From an uncultured Ruminococcus sp. (GTDB taxonomy: Bacteria > Bacillota > Clostridia > Oscillospirales > Ruminococcaceae), in assembly GCA_902800795.1 (NCBI GenBank), contig CADCFQ010000004.1, positions 152,184 to 216,183 on the forward strand: a stretch of 64,000 nt of DNA. Reading direction: 5' to 3'. The stretch's first letter is position 1. Every line of letters starts with the position of its first letter. The position numbers were made by a program, and so were the translations under genes. The notes beneath the pieces were generated by a model that did not search any database, was not told where the DNA came from, and worked only from the letters and a program-made list of their open reading frames with translations. Positions 37,410 to 46,176 of the stretch are shown one piece after another.

Positions 37410-37543
37410 CAAGGTTCACGCAGTGTCACGAAATGAAAAGCATAGTCGTAACCCACCCCTGCCCTCCGGGGAGGGCAGAGGGCATTATTAGTTTGTGCGA
37501 AACCCTGCGGGGTGGGGGTGGCGGTGCAGGGGCTCGCCCCTGC
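37410..37543 (+). repeat. Composite G-rich intergenic repeat, copy 2
   Basis: Matches 8416-8551 in inverse orientation: CAAGGTTCACGCAGTG, then CCCTCCGGGGAGGG, GGGGTGGGGGTGGCGGTGCA and the palindrome GGGGCTCGCCCC. It ends at the stop codon of the ANTAR gene. Confidence 0.78.
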
Positions 37544-38116
37544 CTAGACTTCGTACATACGGATGACCTTTTCAGCGATCTCTGCCTTTGTGCAGCGCTG
37601 ATCCATAGCTTCCTTTTCGATGTAGCGGTGAGCCTGCTTTTCAGTAAATCCAAGATAGGTCATAAGCGCAAGCTTTGCTCGGTTTATGAGCCTGATGTCT
37701 TCGAGCTTCTTTTTCAGCTTGAAGTTCTCTGTCCTTATACCCAGCATACGGTTCCTTGCGGAATTTGAAAAACGCATCGCACGGTAAAAATCAGTTCGGC
37801 TCAAAGGCTTGGGGATTATCATTACTCCCAGGTCTTCCATTTCGTCCCAGAGCACATCGCAGTTCTCAGCCTTGGCTATGAAAACACAGCCTGCATCGGT
37901 ATCCGCCGAAACTATCTCGCACAGCTCCTGTCCGTAGGAATCTTTAAGAGGGGCATTTATTATAACGCAGTCATATTCGTTTGAAGCGACACTTCGCTTG
38001 GCGTCGTTGGATGTCAGCGCCACTGATATGCGGCAGCCGCTGTACATTTCACGGACAAGCTTGACCAGCACGTCCGAGGCCTGCTCGCTTCCCGAAGCAA
38101 TAAGCACACGTTCCAT
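37544..38116 (-). CDS. ANTAR-domain regulator with a pseudo-receiver
   Basis: ANTAR domains bind paired RNA hairpins and prevent transcription termination. The C-terminal three-helix ANTAR domain is clear (INRAKLALMTYLGFTEKQAH, RYIEKEAMDQR, EIAEKVIRMYEV), joined by a coiled coil to a receiver-like N-terminus. That receiver lacks the usual acidic pair (VLIASGSEQ) and has Asn where the phospho-acceptor Asp should be (DCVIINAPLKDS). It lies 91 bases behind a glutamine synthetase homologue, a pairing common for nitrogen regulation. Its RNA target is not evident in the glnA leader. Confidence 0.85.
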   Translation of the reverse strand: MERVLIASGSEQASDVLVKLVREMYSGCRISVALTSNDAKRSVASNEYDCVIINAPLKDSYGQELCEIVSADTDAGCVFIAKAENCDVLWDEMEDLGVMIIPKPLSRTDFYRAMRFSNSARNRMLGIRTENFKLKKKLEDIRLINRAKLALMTYLGFTEKQAHRYIEKEAMDQRCTKAEIAEKVIRMYEV

Positions 38117-38207
38117 AAACGTCCCTCCTTCCGTTAGTTTTTCTCCGTTTTTGAGCCGGGTTTTACGATCGCCTGTTAGTTTTAAAGGTCCGGGGCCCTG
38201 TCAGACA

Positions 38208-39524
38208 TCAAAGCGAATTGAAATAGGTGAACATCTCAAAAGAGTGCTTGTTCTCTGCCTTCTCATACTCTTCAAAGAGCTTTCTGCGGTTGTTGAGGTA
38301 CTTGTCAAAGAAATCCTCAGGCAGGCGGTCACGCAGGAAATCGCTCTTGTCGGCGGCCTCGATAGCCTCTCCCAGAGTCCTTGGCAGAGGCTCCAGCTTG
38401 GATATCTCATCCTCGCTCATATAGCAGTAAGGCTTGGTTATAGGCTCGCAGAGCTGCTCGTGGTTGAGAGCGCCCTCAAGGCAGGCATAGATCATAAGAC
38501 CGATAGCATAATAAGGGTTGCAGGAGTTGTCGGGCGAACGCAGGATAACTCCGTTCTCGTTCCTGCCCTTGCCTATGGTCCTCATCAGCTGGCTGTAGTT
38601 GCCGTAGGACCAGCTGACATAAGCAGGCGCCAGCCTGTCTCCGAAACGCTGATAGGAATTTGTGGTCGGGTCAAATATCAGGGTCAGCTCCTTAGCCCGG
38701 TTTATTATACCCGCCATCATGCTCTTTGCCTCATCCGAAAGCTCTCCGTGCTTAGGCTCAAAGATGTTTTCCGTTCCCTTCATGCACATAAGTATGATAT
38801 GGAGGCCCGAGCCGAAATTATCCGGCAGAGGCTTCGGCATAAAGCTTGCATAAAGGCCGTTCCTGTCCGCCATAGTCTTTACGACATTTTTGAAGGTAAC
38901 AAGGTTGTCCGCTGCCTTCAGCGGAGAGGAATATCTGAAATCTACCTCGTTCTGTCCCGGGCCGTGCTCGTGGAGCGAGCTCTCGGGCATAATGTCCATT
39001 TTCTCCAGTGTCAGGCAGATATCTCTTCTGAGGTTCTCGCCCTTGTCATTGGGCGCAGCTTCGCAGAAGCCTGCGTTGTCCAGAGGCTCCAGAGTAGGCT
39101 TGTCGTTCTCATCCTTATTGAAGCAGTAGAATTCGCAGGATGTTCCTACCCTGAAATTATAGCCCTTGCCGGCAGCATAGTCCACCGCATTTTTCAAGAA
39201 GAACCTGCCGTCGCCCTCAAAGGCTGTGTTGTCCTCGTATCTTATATGGCAGAAAAAGCGCACTACTCTGCCGTGCTGGGGTCTCCAGGGCAGTAGCGCC
39301 AGCGTATCCGGATCCGGGAAGAGCCGCAGGTCACAGTACTCCCCTATAAATCCTGTTTCATCAAAGGTGTGGAACGTAAGTCCCTCCCTGAACACCTCCG
39401 GCAGTATACTGGCAAGGATAGATATAGTTCTTAGATTTCCGAAGATGTCACAGAACATGAGCTTTACGAACTTGACATCGTTCTCTTCGCAAAACTGTAA
39501 AACTTCCATTTCAGTTAATTTCAT
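38208..39524 (-). CDS. Glutamine synthetase family protein
   Basis: 438 residues, GSI-type fold: N-terminal beta-grasp (VKFVKLMFCDIFGNLRTISI), metal-site motif SLHEHGPGQNEVDF, ATP/glutamate region DNFGSGLHIILM, and TTNSYQRFGDRLAPAYVSWS. By eye against E. coli GlnA, the second His of GSGMHxH is Ile, and the metal-ligand Glu (E357 region, RIEVR) is Ile in GVILRSPDNSCNPY. It may therefore be an altered or inactive homologue, so no glnA symbol is given. AAAGGAGGAAGG lies rather far (over 20 bases) before the ATG. An ANTAR regulator follows. Confidence 0.85.
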   Translation of the reverse strand: MKLTEMEVLQFCEENDVKFVKLMFCDIFGNLRTISILASILPEVFREGLTFHTFDETGFIGEYCDLRLFPDPDTLALLPWRPQHGRVVRFFCHIRYEDNTAFEGDGRFFLKNAVDYAAGKGYNFRVGTSCEFYCFNKDENDKPTLEPLDNAGFCEAAPNDKGENLRRDICLTLEKMDIMPESSLHEHGPGQNEVDFRYSSPLKAADNLVTFKNVVKTMADRNGLYASFMPKPLPDNFGSGLHIILMCMKGTENIFEPKHGELSDEAKSMMAGIINRAKELTLIFDPTTNSYQRFGDRLAPAYVSWSYGNYSQLMRTIGKGRNENGVILRSPDNSCNPYYAIGLMIYACLEGALNHEQLCEPITKPYCYMSEDEISKLEPLPRTLGEAIEAADKSDFLRDRLPEDFFDKYLNNRRKLFEEYEKAENKHSFEMFTYFNSL

Positions 39525-39583
39525 ATCGCATGGCCGCTGCTGTGAGCGTCCTTCCTCCTTTCGTCTGAATAGCTTCCTTTACA

Positions 39584-39612
39584 AGTATACCACATTTCTC
39601 TCCCGATTTCAA
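39584..39612 (-). promoter_or_regulatory. Promoter of the glutamine synthetase gene
   Basis: Minus-strand TTGAAA (39612-39607) and TATACT (39589-39584), spacer 17. The leader is only about 55 bases and shows no paired ANTAR hairpins. Confidence 0.82.
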
Positions 39613-39820
39613 GCGCAACAATACAGCACTATTATGACTTATCCGTAAATTTCCGTAACTTGAAAAGTTCACAAAAAACGCCCTGCCGATTTGTGTGAAT
39701 GTGAGAAATGAGCGCCAAAGTTTGCTTTTGTCGGCGGGGTATGATATAGTAATAGTATAAAGCAAAAACTCCGGACCGATACGGTCGGCCCGGAAATCCA
39801 CAGCAAAGGAGACTCGGAAT

Positions 39821-40342
39821 ATGAATATGAAAAAGATCTCAAGACAAATGAGCGTCCTTATGGGGCTCACCCTAAGCTTCTTTTTGTCCCTGACAGGCAA
39901 CCTGGCCTCGGGGAAATTCACAGTGATCGGATTTATCATAAGCTTTGTCGTGAGCTTTATCATAAGCGTTGCGATAGGTCTCCTTGTGCCGATGAGAAAG
40001 GTCAACGATGCTGTTGACAGAAAGCTGGGCCTTGCTCCGGGGAAACCCTCGACCCACGCTGTGGAGTCGCTGGTCTCGGACTTTATCTACACTCCCATAA
40101 TCACGCTGACCATGATTGCTCTGGCTTATAAAAACGCTGTCAGCCACGGCGCAAAGGGACTTAAATTCGGGCCGATGTTCGGAAAAGCCCTGCTTTTGAG
40201 CCTTGTTATCGGCTTTATACTGGTGCTTATTTTCACACCTCTTTATATGAAGCTGCTGCTTGGGAAAAACGGCGTCGGCGGACCTCCGCCTCACGGTGCC
40301 GGCGGCCCTCCCAGGGACATCCCGCCGAAGGATAATCAATAA
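39821..40342 (+). CDS. Multi-pass membrane protein, unknown
   Basis: 173 residues with four hydrophobic helices (VLMGLTLSFFLSLTGNLA, VIGFIISFVVSFIISVAIGL, IYTPIITLTMIALAY, LLLSLVIGFILVLIFTPLYM) and a Pro/Gly-rich cytosolic tail (GGPPPHGAGGPPRDIPP). The layout resembles DUF2798-type proteins, but this is uncertain. AAAGGAG precedes the ATG at 39821. A TATAGT box lies near 39745. A terminator follows. Confidence 0.6.
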   Translation: MNMKKISRQMSVLMGLTLSFFLSLTGNLASGKFTVIGFIISFVVSFIISVAIGLLVPMRKVNDAVDRKLGLAPGKPSTHAVESLVSDFIYTPIITLTMIALAYKNAVSHGAKGLKFGPMFGKALLLSLVIGFILVLIFTPLYMKLLLGKNGVGGPPPHGAGGPPRDIPPKDNQ

Positions 40343-40348
40343 TCGAAT

Positions 40349-40394
40349 GAGGGTGCTGCTAACGGACCGGTGGTTCATTAGCAGCACCCTCTTA
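40349..40394. terminator. Terminator between convergent genes
   Basis: GAGGGTGCTGCTAA pairs with TTAGCAGCACCCTC, followed by TTAATT; A/T on both sides suits both directions. Confidence 0.85.
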
Positions 40395-40407
40395 ATTATG
40401 TCAGGTG

Positions 40408-41529
40408 TTATTCTTCCAGCTCCTTTGCGGCGTCCTTCAGAAGCTCGATAATATTCAGGTGCTGGGGACAGACACCCTCACACTGGCCGCAGGCAATACA
40501 GTCGGATGCTTTGGCCTGAACGGCGATATGGCTGTTATAGAAATTCTTTGCACGCCAGCCCTCTTTATAGATGCGGATAGTATTCACAAGAGAGAAAATA
40601 TCCGGTATCAGTATCCCCTGGGGACAGCCGTCAACACAGTAGCGGCAGGATGTACAGCCTATGGTGGGGCTGCCTCTCATAATGTTCTTCACGTCTTCAA
40701 TTATCTGCTTCTCTTCATCGCTGAGCGGCTCGAAGCTTGTGAAGGTGTTAATGTTGTCGTTCATCTGCTCCTCGTTGGACATTCCCGAAAGGATAGTCAT
40801 AACTCCCGGAAGCGACGCCACAAAGCGCAGCGCCCACGAAGCTGCCGATGCGTCCGGTCTTGCCGCTCTGAACTTTTCCATAGCCTCGGGCTGTGGAGAC
40901 GCCAGTGTTCCGCCCTTGACAGGCTCCATTATTATCATCGGTATCCCACGCTCTTTGAGTATCTCATAAAGCCTGCCGGATGCGATGACAGGATTGTCCC
41001 AGTCTATGTAATTGAGCTGTATCTGAACGAACTCCACCTCGGGGTGGTCATCAAGGAGCTTCTCCAGAAGCTTCGGTGTTCCGTGGAAGGAAAAGCCGAA
41101 ATGCTTTATCTTTCCCTGCTTTTTCTTCTCGGCTCCCCACTCGAAGCATTTTAGCCTTTCATAGGTATCGTAGTTGCCGCCCTCCTCTATGGAGTGGAGC
41201 AGATAGAAATCAAAATAGTCTACCCCTGCACGCTCGCACTGTTCGTTGAATATCCTGTCCCTGTCCTCTTCGGTCTTCAGGCTCCAGGCCGGAAGCTTTG
41301 TTGCAAGATAAAAGCTGTCCCTGGGATAGCGGTCAACTATGGCTTCCTTTGCGGCACATTCGCTCTTTCCGCCGTGATAAACATAGGCAGTATCAAAATA
41401 ATTGAGCCCGGCGGCAATATACTTGTCCACCATTTTGCAAACGGTATCAAGGTCTATCACCTCGTCCTTCTGGGGAAGCCTCATAAGGCCGAAACCCAGC
41501 TTTGGCATTTTTGAAATATCGATCGACAT
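40408..41529 (-). CDS. Aldo/keto reductase with C-terminal ferredoxin domain
   Basis: Residues 1-270 form an aldo/keto reductase barrel with the catalytic tetrad visible: Asp and Tyr in NYFDTAYVYHGGKSE, Lys in YLATKLPAW and His in FYLLHSIEEGG. The C-terminal 100 residues hold two [4Fe-4S] motifs, CTSCRYCVDGCP and CIACGQCEGVCP. Such fusions are common in anaerobes and probably couple ferredoxin electrons to carbonyl reduction. 373 residues, full length. Its promoter is TTGACG (41668-41663) and TATACT (41645-41640). Substrate unknown. Confidence 0.92.
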   Translation of the reverse strand: MSIDISKMPKLGFGLMRLPQKDEVIDLDTVCKMVDKYIAAGLNYFDTAYVYHGGKSECAAKEAIVDRYPRDSFYLATKLPAWSLKTEEDRDRIFNEQCERAGVDYFDFYLLHSIEEGGNYDTYERLKCFEWGAEKKKQGKIKHFGFSFHGTPKLLEKLLDDHPEVEFVQIQLNYIDWDNPVIASGRLYEILKERGIPMIIMEPVKGGTLASPQPEAMEKFRAARPDASAASWALRFVASLPGVMTILSGMSNEEQMNDNINTFTSFEPLSDEEKQIIEDVKNIMRGSPTIGCTSCRYCVDGCPQGILIPDIFSLVNTIRIYKEGWRAKNFYNSHIAVQAKASDCIACGQCEGVCPQHLNIIELLKDAAKELEE

Positions 41530-41639
41530 ACTTAACTCCTTTCACCCACAGGGCAACGAACATTCAAAAAGCTGCCGCTCGCCGGCAGTCTTGGCCAGAC
41601 TTATCAGACCTTTTAAAAAGGCGGTCTTTCGTCACCACA

Positions 41640-41781
41640 AGTATAACATCTTTTCTATGATACGTCAATGACTCGAAATCGTTTAAAACGATTTTTCTCT
41701 CTTTTGGGCAAAAAAATCTTAGTCACTTTCGCTGTTTTATCCTTAAAGCTGTTGACACTTTTGTATCAATTGTGCTATAAT
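41640..41781. promoter_or_regulatory. Divergent promoters of the reductase and the diguanylate cyclase
   Basis: Minus strand: TTGACG (41668-41663), TATACT (41645-41640), spacer 17. Plus strand: TTGACA (41752-41757), TATAAT (41776-41781), spacer 18. CGAAATCGTTTAAAACGATTT between them contains an AATCGTTTAAAACGATT palindrome (near 41677-41693). Confidence 0.8.
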
Positions 41782-41837
41782 AAAGTAGATGTAAAATTTT
41801 GTTTGCCATATTCTGTAAAAACACAAGGAGTATCGAG

Positions 41838-43553
41838 ATGTCTGACAAGAACCATATGCCTGCTACTTTTGTTGGTCTGGCACTTGCGCTTGCAAGCGAC
41901 TATGACCGGCTGTTTGTTATAAATGCCGAGGATGACAGCTATAAAGAGTATTCCGCCGTCGGAAGCGACAAGGAGCTTATTGAGGTTGCTTCGGGAGAGA
42001 GCTTTTTTAAGGATGTAAGACGTGACTGCCGTGAACAGGTGTGGCCTGCCGACCAGGACTATTTTCTGAATGCTTTCAAAAAGGAAAATGTGGTCGAGAC
42101 CTTAAAGGACGGCAAGTCATTCTCGCTGACCTATCGGCTGACAGACGAGAACGGTGTGCCGAGATATTACTATCTGAAAACTATCCGTGGAAATGACCAA
42201 AGCGTTGTAATAGGTGTGCAGGATATTGATGAGCAGATGCACCGTGAGGCTATGTCCAAAACATATTCCGATATCGCAAATGCTCTTGCCGGAAAGTATG
42301 AGGTCATATACTATGTGGACATCAATAACAATGAATATATTCAGTACAGCCCCAGTGAAGAATATTCAAAGCTCGGGCTGACGGTCCGTGGAACGGACTT
42401 TTTTTCCGACTCGGCCAAGGATATCGAAAAATATATCTACCCTGCCGATATAAAGCCCGTGCTCACGATGCTCCAGAAAGATAATATATTGGAAAGCCTG
42501 AAAAAGAACGGTTCCTTCTCATTCAGTTACAGACAGATGCTTGACGGCAGGTATCAGTATGTGAATACCACAGTGGTATTTCCGAAAAACGATATCGATC
42601 ACATTGTGGTAGGTGTTGCAAACACCGATGACCAGGTGAGACGTGAGCAGATGATGGAAGCCGAGAACCTCACCTTCAGCAATATCTCCATGGCACTGGC
42701 TCAGAGGTATGAGGTCATATATCATGTAAATGTCGTTACCAACGAGTATTCTGAATATACCGCCAGCGAAAAGTATGCAAGGCTGAAAATAGGCACAACA
42801 GGCAAAGACTTCTTTGCCGAGTCCTTTGAGAATATGCAGAAGGACATCTATCCCGATGATCTGCCTATGATGGAAGATGCGATGAAGAAGGAAAACCTTA
42901 TGCAGAACCTTCTGACATACGGAAAGACCTTCCTTAACTATCGTCTGATGATCGACGGCGAAGCACAGTATGTTTCTCTTTATGCGGTAAGACCGAAGGA
43001 GGACTCCGAGCATATCATCGTGGCGGTGGCAAATGTTGACGCTTCAAAGAAAATGGAGCTTGCCTATAAGGACGCTATGGATATGGCAAACCGTGATGCA
43101 CTGACAGGTGTAAAGAACAAGCGCTCCTATGCCCAGACGGAGATGCAGATAGACAACAGGATAAGCGGCGGCGACACTCCGGAATTCTCGGTGGTCGTCT
43201 GCGACCTTAACTGTCTGAAGCAGACCAATGACAAATACGGCCACAATGCAGGAGACGAATTTATCCGTGAGTCCTGCAAGCTTATCTGCAATGTGTTCAC
43301 TCACAGCCCTGTTTTCAGAGTGGGCGGCGACGAGTTTGCGGTCATCCTGCGTGACAGCGACTATGAGCGCAGATATGAGCTGTTGATAAACCTTGACAAG
43401 ATGCTGGGCGACAACAAGCGTAACGGCATAAAGCCTATCGCTGTGGGCATGTCGGATTTTGAATCCAGCAGGGACATCCGTGTCCAGGACGTTTTTGAGC
43501 GTGCGGACGCACAGATGTATAAGGACAAGAGAATGTGCAAAGCGGCACTTTAA
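41838..43553 (+). CDS. Diguanylate cyclase with three tandem PAS-like repeats
   Basis: Makes c-di-GMP from two GTP. The C-terminal GGDEF domain (about 411-571) has the intact motif RVGGDEFAVILRD near residue 497. The N-terminal 400 residues are three related modules of about 130 residues (about 8-138, 139-271, 272-405), each with a start like ALAxxYEVIYxVDxxxNEY, a central FF followed by YPxD, and an end like HIVVGVANxD. They are probably PAS-fold sensors. No membrane segment or signal peptide; cytosolic. AAGGAG precedes the ATG at 41838. No allosteric RxxD site was verified. Confidence 0.92.
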   Translation: MSDKNHMPATFVGLALALASDYDRLFVINAEDDSYKEYSAVGSDKELIEVASGESFFKDVRRDCREQVWPADQDYFLNAFKKENVVETLKDGKSFSLTYRLTDENGVPRYYYLKTIRGNDQSVVIGVQDIDEQMHREAMSKTYSDIANALAGKYEVIYYVDINNNEYIQYSPSEEYSKLGLTVRGTDFFSDSAKDIEKYIYPADIKPVLTMLQKDNILESLKKNGSFSFSYRQMLDGRYQYVNTTVVFPKNDIDHIVVGVANTDDQVRREQMMEAENLTFSNISMALAQRYEVIYHVNVVTNEYSEYTASEKYARLKIGTTGKDFFAESFENMQKDIYPDDLPMMEDAMKKENLMQNLLTYGKTFLNYRLMIDGEAQYVSLYAVRPKEDSEHIIVAVANVDASKKMELAYKDAMDMANRDALTGVKNKRSYAQTEMQIDNRISGGDTPEFSVVVCDLNCLKQTNDKYGHNAGDEFIRESCKLICNVFTHSPVFRVGGDEFAVILRDSDYERRYELLINLDKMLGDNKRNGIKPIAVGMSDFESSRDIRVQDVFERADAQMYKDKRMCKAAL

Positions 43554-43561
43554 AAACACAA

Positions 43562-43598
43562 GAGCGGTGCTCCCCTTTTTCCGGGGCGGCACCGCTTT
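43562..43598. terminator. Bidirectional terminator
   Basis: AGCGGTGC-TCCCC and GGGGC-GGCACCGCT form a long stem between convergent genes; T-rich on the right, A-rich on the left. Confidence 0.85.
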
Positions 43599-43634
43599 AT
43601 TTCTGCCAATGAAATGATCGGCTATATATGAAGA

Positions 43635-44873
43635 TCAGTAAACTGCTTCAATGTTCCAGAGCTGGTTTGCGCCGCCTGTGTATCTCCACTGGAGAACGTT
43701 AGCGTTGTCAGCCTTGGACTTTCCGGAAACGTCAAGTGCCTTGCCGCTGCCCTTGTTTATGATAGCATAGCTGTTTCCTACCTTGCGGAGCTCCCACTGC
43801 TGTGCGTCGTTACCGTAGTACTCACACTGCTGAACGTTTGCGCCGTCATCCTTGCTGCCCCATGCAACATCAAGTACCTTGTTGCTGTTTGCACACTTGA
43901 TAACGTAGTAGCCGTTGGACTGTTTCTCGAGATACCATTTCTGATTCTGATATCCGTTGTAGGTATACTGGAGAACGTTAGCACCGTTGTCCTTGCTGCC
44001 CCAGGAAACGTCCAGAGCCTTGCCGCTGTTCACGCTCTTGATAGCATACTTCTGGCCTGCATTGAAGCTGCCGGAGCTGCTGCCCTGCTGGTTGTTATTA
44101 TAGTTGTTGTTATTATTGTTATTGCTGTTATTGCTGCTGCCTGTGGGAGCGGTATAGGATATCCAGTCATACTGTGCAGTCAGCGGAGCAACACCGTTGT
44201 AGTGGCCCAGCCACTCGTCAACGCCTGTCCCGTTCCATGCGTTCATCATTATACGTCCGGGAGTCTGGGGGATGTCTCTGTAAGCTGTGTAAACAGGCTT
44301 CTTGTCAACATACCAGGTTATGCTGCTGCTGTCCCAGTAGAAACCGTACTGGTGGAAGGACTGGGAAGCATCAAAACCGAGGTTGTAAACATACTCATGG
44401 TTGCCCTGGCCTCTGGTATAGTAATTGAACTGTACCTGGTTTGTGTTCTTGCCAAGGAACTCAATGTCGATCTCGTCCCATACCGTTCCGTCCGAGGGGC
44501 CTGTATAGGTGAAGAACGAGCTTACTACGCCCACGTTCTTGATAGGCTTCATGCTCACGTCATACATACCGAAGCCGTAAGTCTGTGTGGTGCGGTATTC
44601 GCCGCCCTTATAGCCGGACCACTGATTTCCTGTGATGGAGATGTTCATCTTTCCGCCCGAGAACTGAACATTGTCCTTGCTCCATGTGCAGTTGAACATT
44701 CCGCCGTTCGACCAGCCGTCTGAAGCCTCCATCTTGCCCCAGTCATAGCTGTCAAAGCCTGTGCCGAAGTAGCTTCCCGAGAACCTGGAAGCTGCCGATG
44801 TCGGCATTGCCACGCTCAGTGTCATTACTGCTGCCGCAAGAGCACTGACGATCCTTCTTAATTTCATTTTCAT
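43635..44873 (-). CDS. Secreted GH16 beta-glucanase with ricin-type lectin domain
   Basis: Signal peptide ([20 protein letters not shown], cleavage after TSA), then GH16 (about 30-235) with the catalytic motif [13 protein letters not shown] (nucleophile and acid/base Glu) and licheninase-type [21 protein letters not shown] poly-Asn linker follows, then a ricin B-type (CBM13) trefoil with three repeats ending NQKWYLE, AQQWELR and NQLWNIE. It probably hydrolyses mixed-linked beta-1,3-1,4-glucan outside the cell. No dockerin. GGAGGTAG precedes the ATG. Confidence 0.95.
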   Translation of the reverse strand: MKMKLRRIVSALAAAVMTLSVAMPTSAASRFSGSYFGTGFDSYDWGKMEASDGWSNGGMFNCTWSKDNVQFSGGKMNISITGNQWSGYKGGEYRTTQTYGFGMYDVSMKPIKNVGVVSSFFTYTGPSDGTVWDEIDIEFLGKNTNQVQFNYYTRGQGNHEYVYNLGFDASQSFHQYGFYWDSSSITWYVDKKPVYTAYRDIPQTPGRIMMNAWNGTGVDEWLGHYNGVAPLTAQYDWISYTAPTGSSNNSNNNNNNNYNNNQQGSSSGSFNAGQKYAIKSVNSGKALDVSWGSKDNGANVLQYTYNGYQNQKWYLEKQSNGYYVIKCANSNKVLDVAWGSKDDGANVQQCEYYGNDAQQWELRKVGNSYAIINKGSGKALDVSGKSKADNANVLQWRYTGGANQLWNIEAVY

Positions 44874-45035
44874 CTACCTCCGCTTATCTTAGTCGATTGC
44901 CACATAAATTTTGCATTTTGAGCAAACTTTATGTCTATTCCGATAGTCACATTATAGCAGAGTGTAAAGATATAAATATATCGAGAATTAGTGAAAAATT
45001 TCAACATCATCATCTTTTTGCTCAAGTATCACGAA

Positions 45036-45064
45036 AAAAACAGCCCCGGGAACCGAGACTGTTC
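45036..45064 (-). terminator. Terminator after the membrane GGDEF gene
   Basis: Minus-strand AACAGTCTCGG and CCGGGGCTGTT pair with mismatches, followed by T6. Confidence 0.7.
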
Positions 45065-45068
45065 ATCT

Positions 45069-46013
45069 TTACTTTCTCATCGCTCCGTTGCCTTGTTTGC
45101 GGAGCTTTTTGATTATCGTTCTTGAATATTCCGAGCCCACTACCTTGTTTTTGCCGGTCTTTCTCGCCCTGTTGAGATTTTCTTCGGCAGCCCTGAGCAT
45201 CAGCCGGAGATCGTCATGATTCTCCACAACGCCGTGAACATAGCCCGCTGAATAATTCAGTCCCACTGCCGCAAGGTCGGTGTTCCTTAGTTCATCGAAG
45301 CCCTTTGAAAGCTCCCTGACACTTTTCATAAAGCTCTCGCCGCTCATATTCACAGCGACCACCAGAAACTCATCAGCCCCGTAGCGGTAGCAGGCGTGCT
45401 TTTCAAAAGCGCCCTCAAGGACAGCTCCCGCATTTTTAAGTATGAAGTCTCCCACCGAGCGGCCGAACTTTTCGTTTATATTCTTAAAGTCGTCAAGATC
45501 CAGCCTCATAACATGAACATCACAGTGCTCGTAGCTCTCGTAGTCACGCCGAAAAGCAAAGCGGTTCATAACTCCGGTCAGCGAATCGGTCTCGGCAGCC
45601 TCTTTGAGCAGGCTGTTGTCCATCTCGAGTATCTGGTTCGCACGGGTCAGACGGTCAAGAGTCGAGGAGTAAAGGCTTTTGAGCTTTCCTATGACAAAGA
45701 CAGTGAACATCACCGCAGCGACAGTCACCACCAGCCTGAGTATCTCTTCATCCTTATAATGGATAAAGCTATGGTCTGTCGAATAGGCAAACATTATATA
45801 CCCTATAAAGACTATCCCGCCGGTCACGCCTGCGCTCAGGCCGTAGATAGCCGTCGAGGTGACAAGAGCAGTCATAAGCAGGATCTCGGGTGTTGGCAGC
45901 TTCAGAACATAGACAATGGCCGCAACTATCAGCATAACAGCCGCCGACGAGAACATTCCCCAGACAAGGCGCTGCTTTCGTTTGAGCTTGAGTCTCATCT
46001 GTCTCTCTTCCAT
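45069..46013 (-). CDS. Membrane GGDEF-domain protein with GADEF motif
   Basis: Five or so N-terminal hydrophobic helices (about 15-110), a short coiled coil, and a C-terminal GGDEF-fold domain (DSLTGVMNRFAFRRDY, LDLDDFKNINEKFGRSVGDF). The signature is YGADEFLVV, so the second glycine is Ala. GADEF variants can be reduced or inactive, hence activity is uncertain; it may bind GTP or c-di-GMP only. ATG at 46013; the frame starts in MEERQMRLKLK. It is divergent from the hybrid kinase. Confidence 0.88.
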   Translation of the reverse strand: MEERQMRLKLKRKQRLVWGMFSSAAVMLIVAAIVYVLKLPTPEILLMTALVTSTAIYGLSAGVTGGIVFIGYIMFAYSTDHSFIHYKDEEILRLVVTVAAVMFTVFVIGKLKSLYSSTLDRLTRANQILEMDNSLLKEAAETDSLTGVMNRFAFRRDYESYEHCDVHVMRLDLDDFKNINEKFGRSVGDFILKNAGAVLEGAFEKHACYRYGADEFLVVAVNMSGESFMKSVRELSKGFDELRNTDLAAVGLNYSAGYVHGVVENHDDLRLMLRAAEENLNRARKTGKNKVVGSEYSRTIIKKLRKQGNGAMRK

Positions 46014-46097
46014 CTTATCCCCCTTTTCTCAAAACTAGTGTCAATGACTATTATATACTGTTATCTCCCCTATGTCAAGTTAATTATGAATATATAT

Positions 46098-46126
46098 TGA
46101 AAAATCTTTTACGTTGTGATATAATC
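46098..46126 (+). promoter_or_regulatory. Promoter of the hybrid kinase gene
   Basis: TTGAAA and TATAAT with a 17-base spacer. Confidence 0.85.
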
Positions 46127-46176
46127 AATCTAGGCAGGCTGCCTGTCGCAGCGATAAGTAAAGCGGAGAAAAGATC

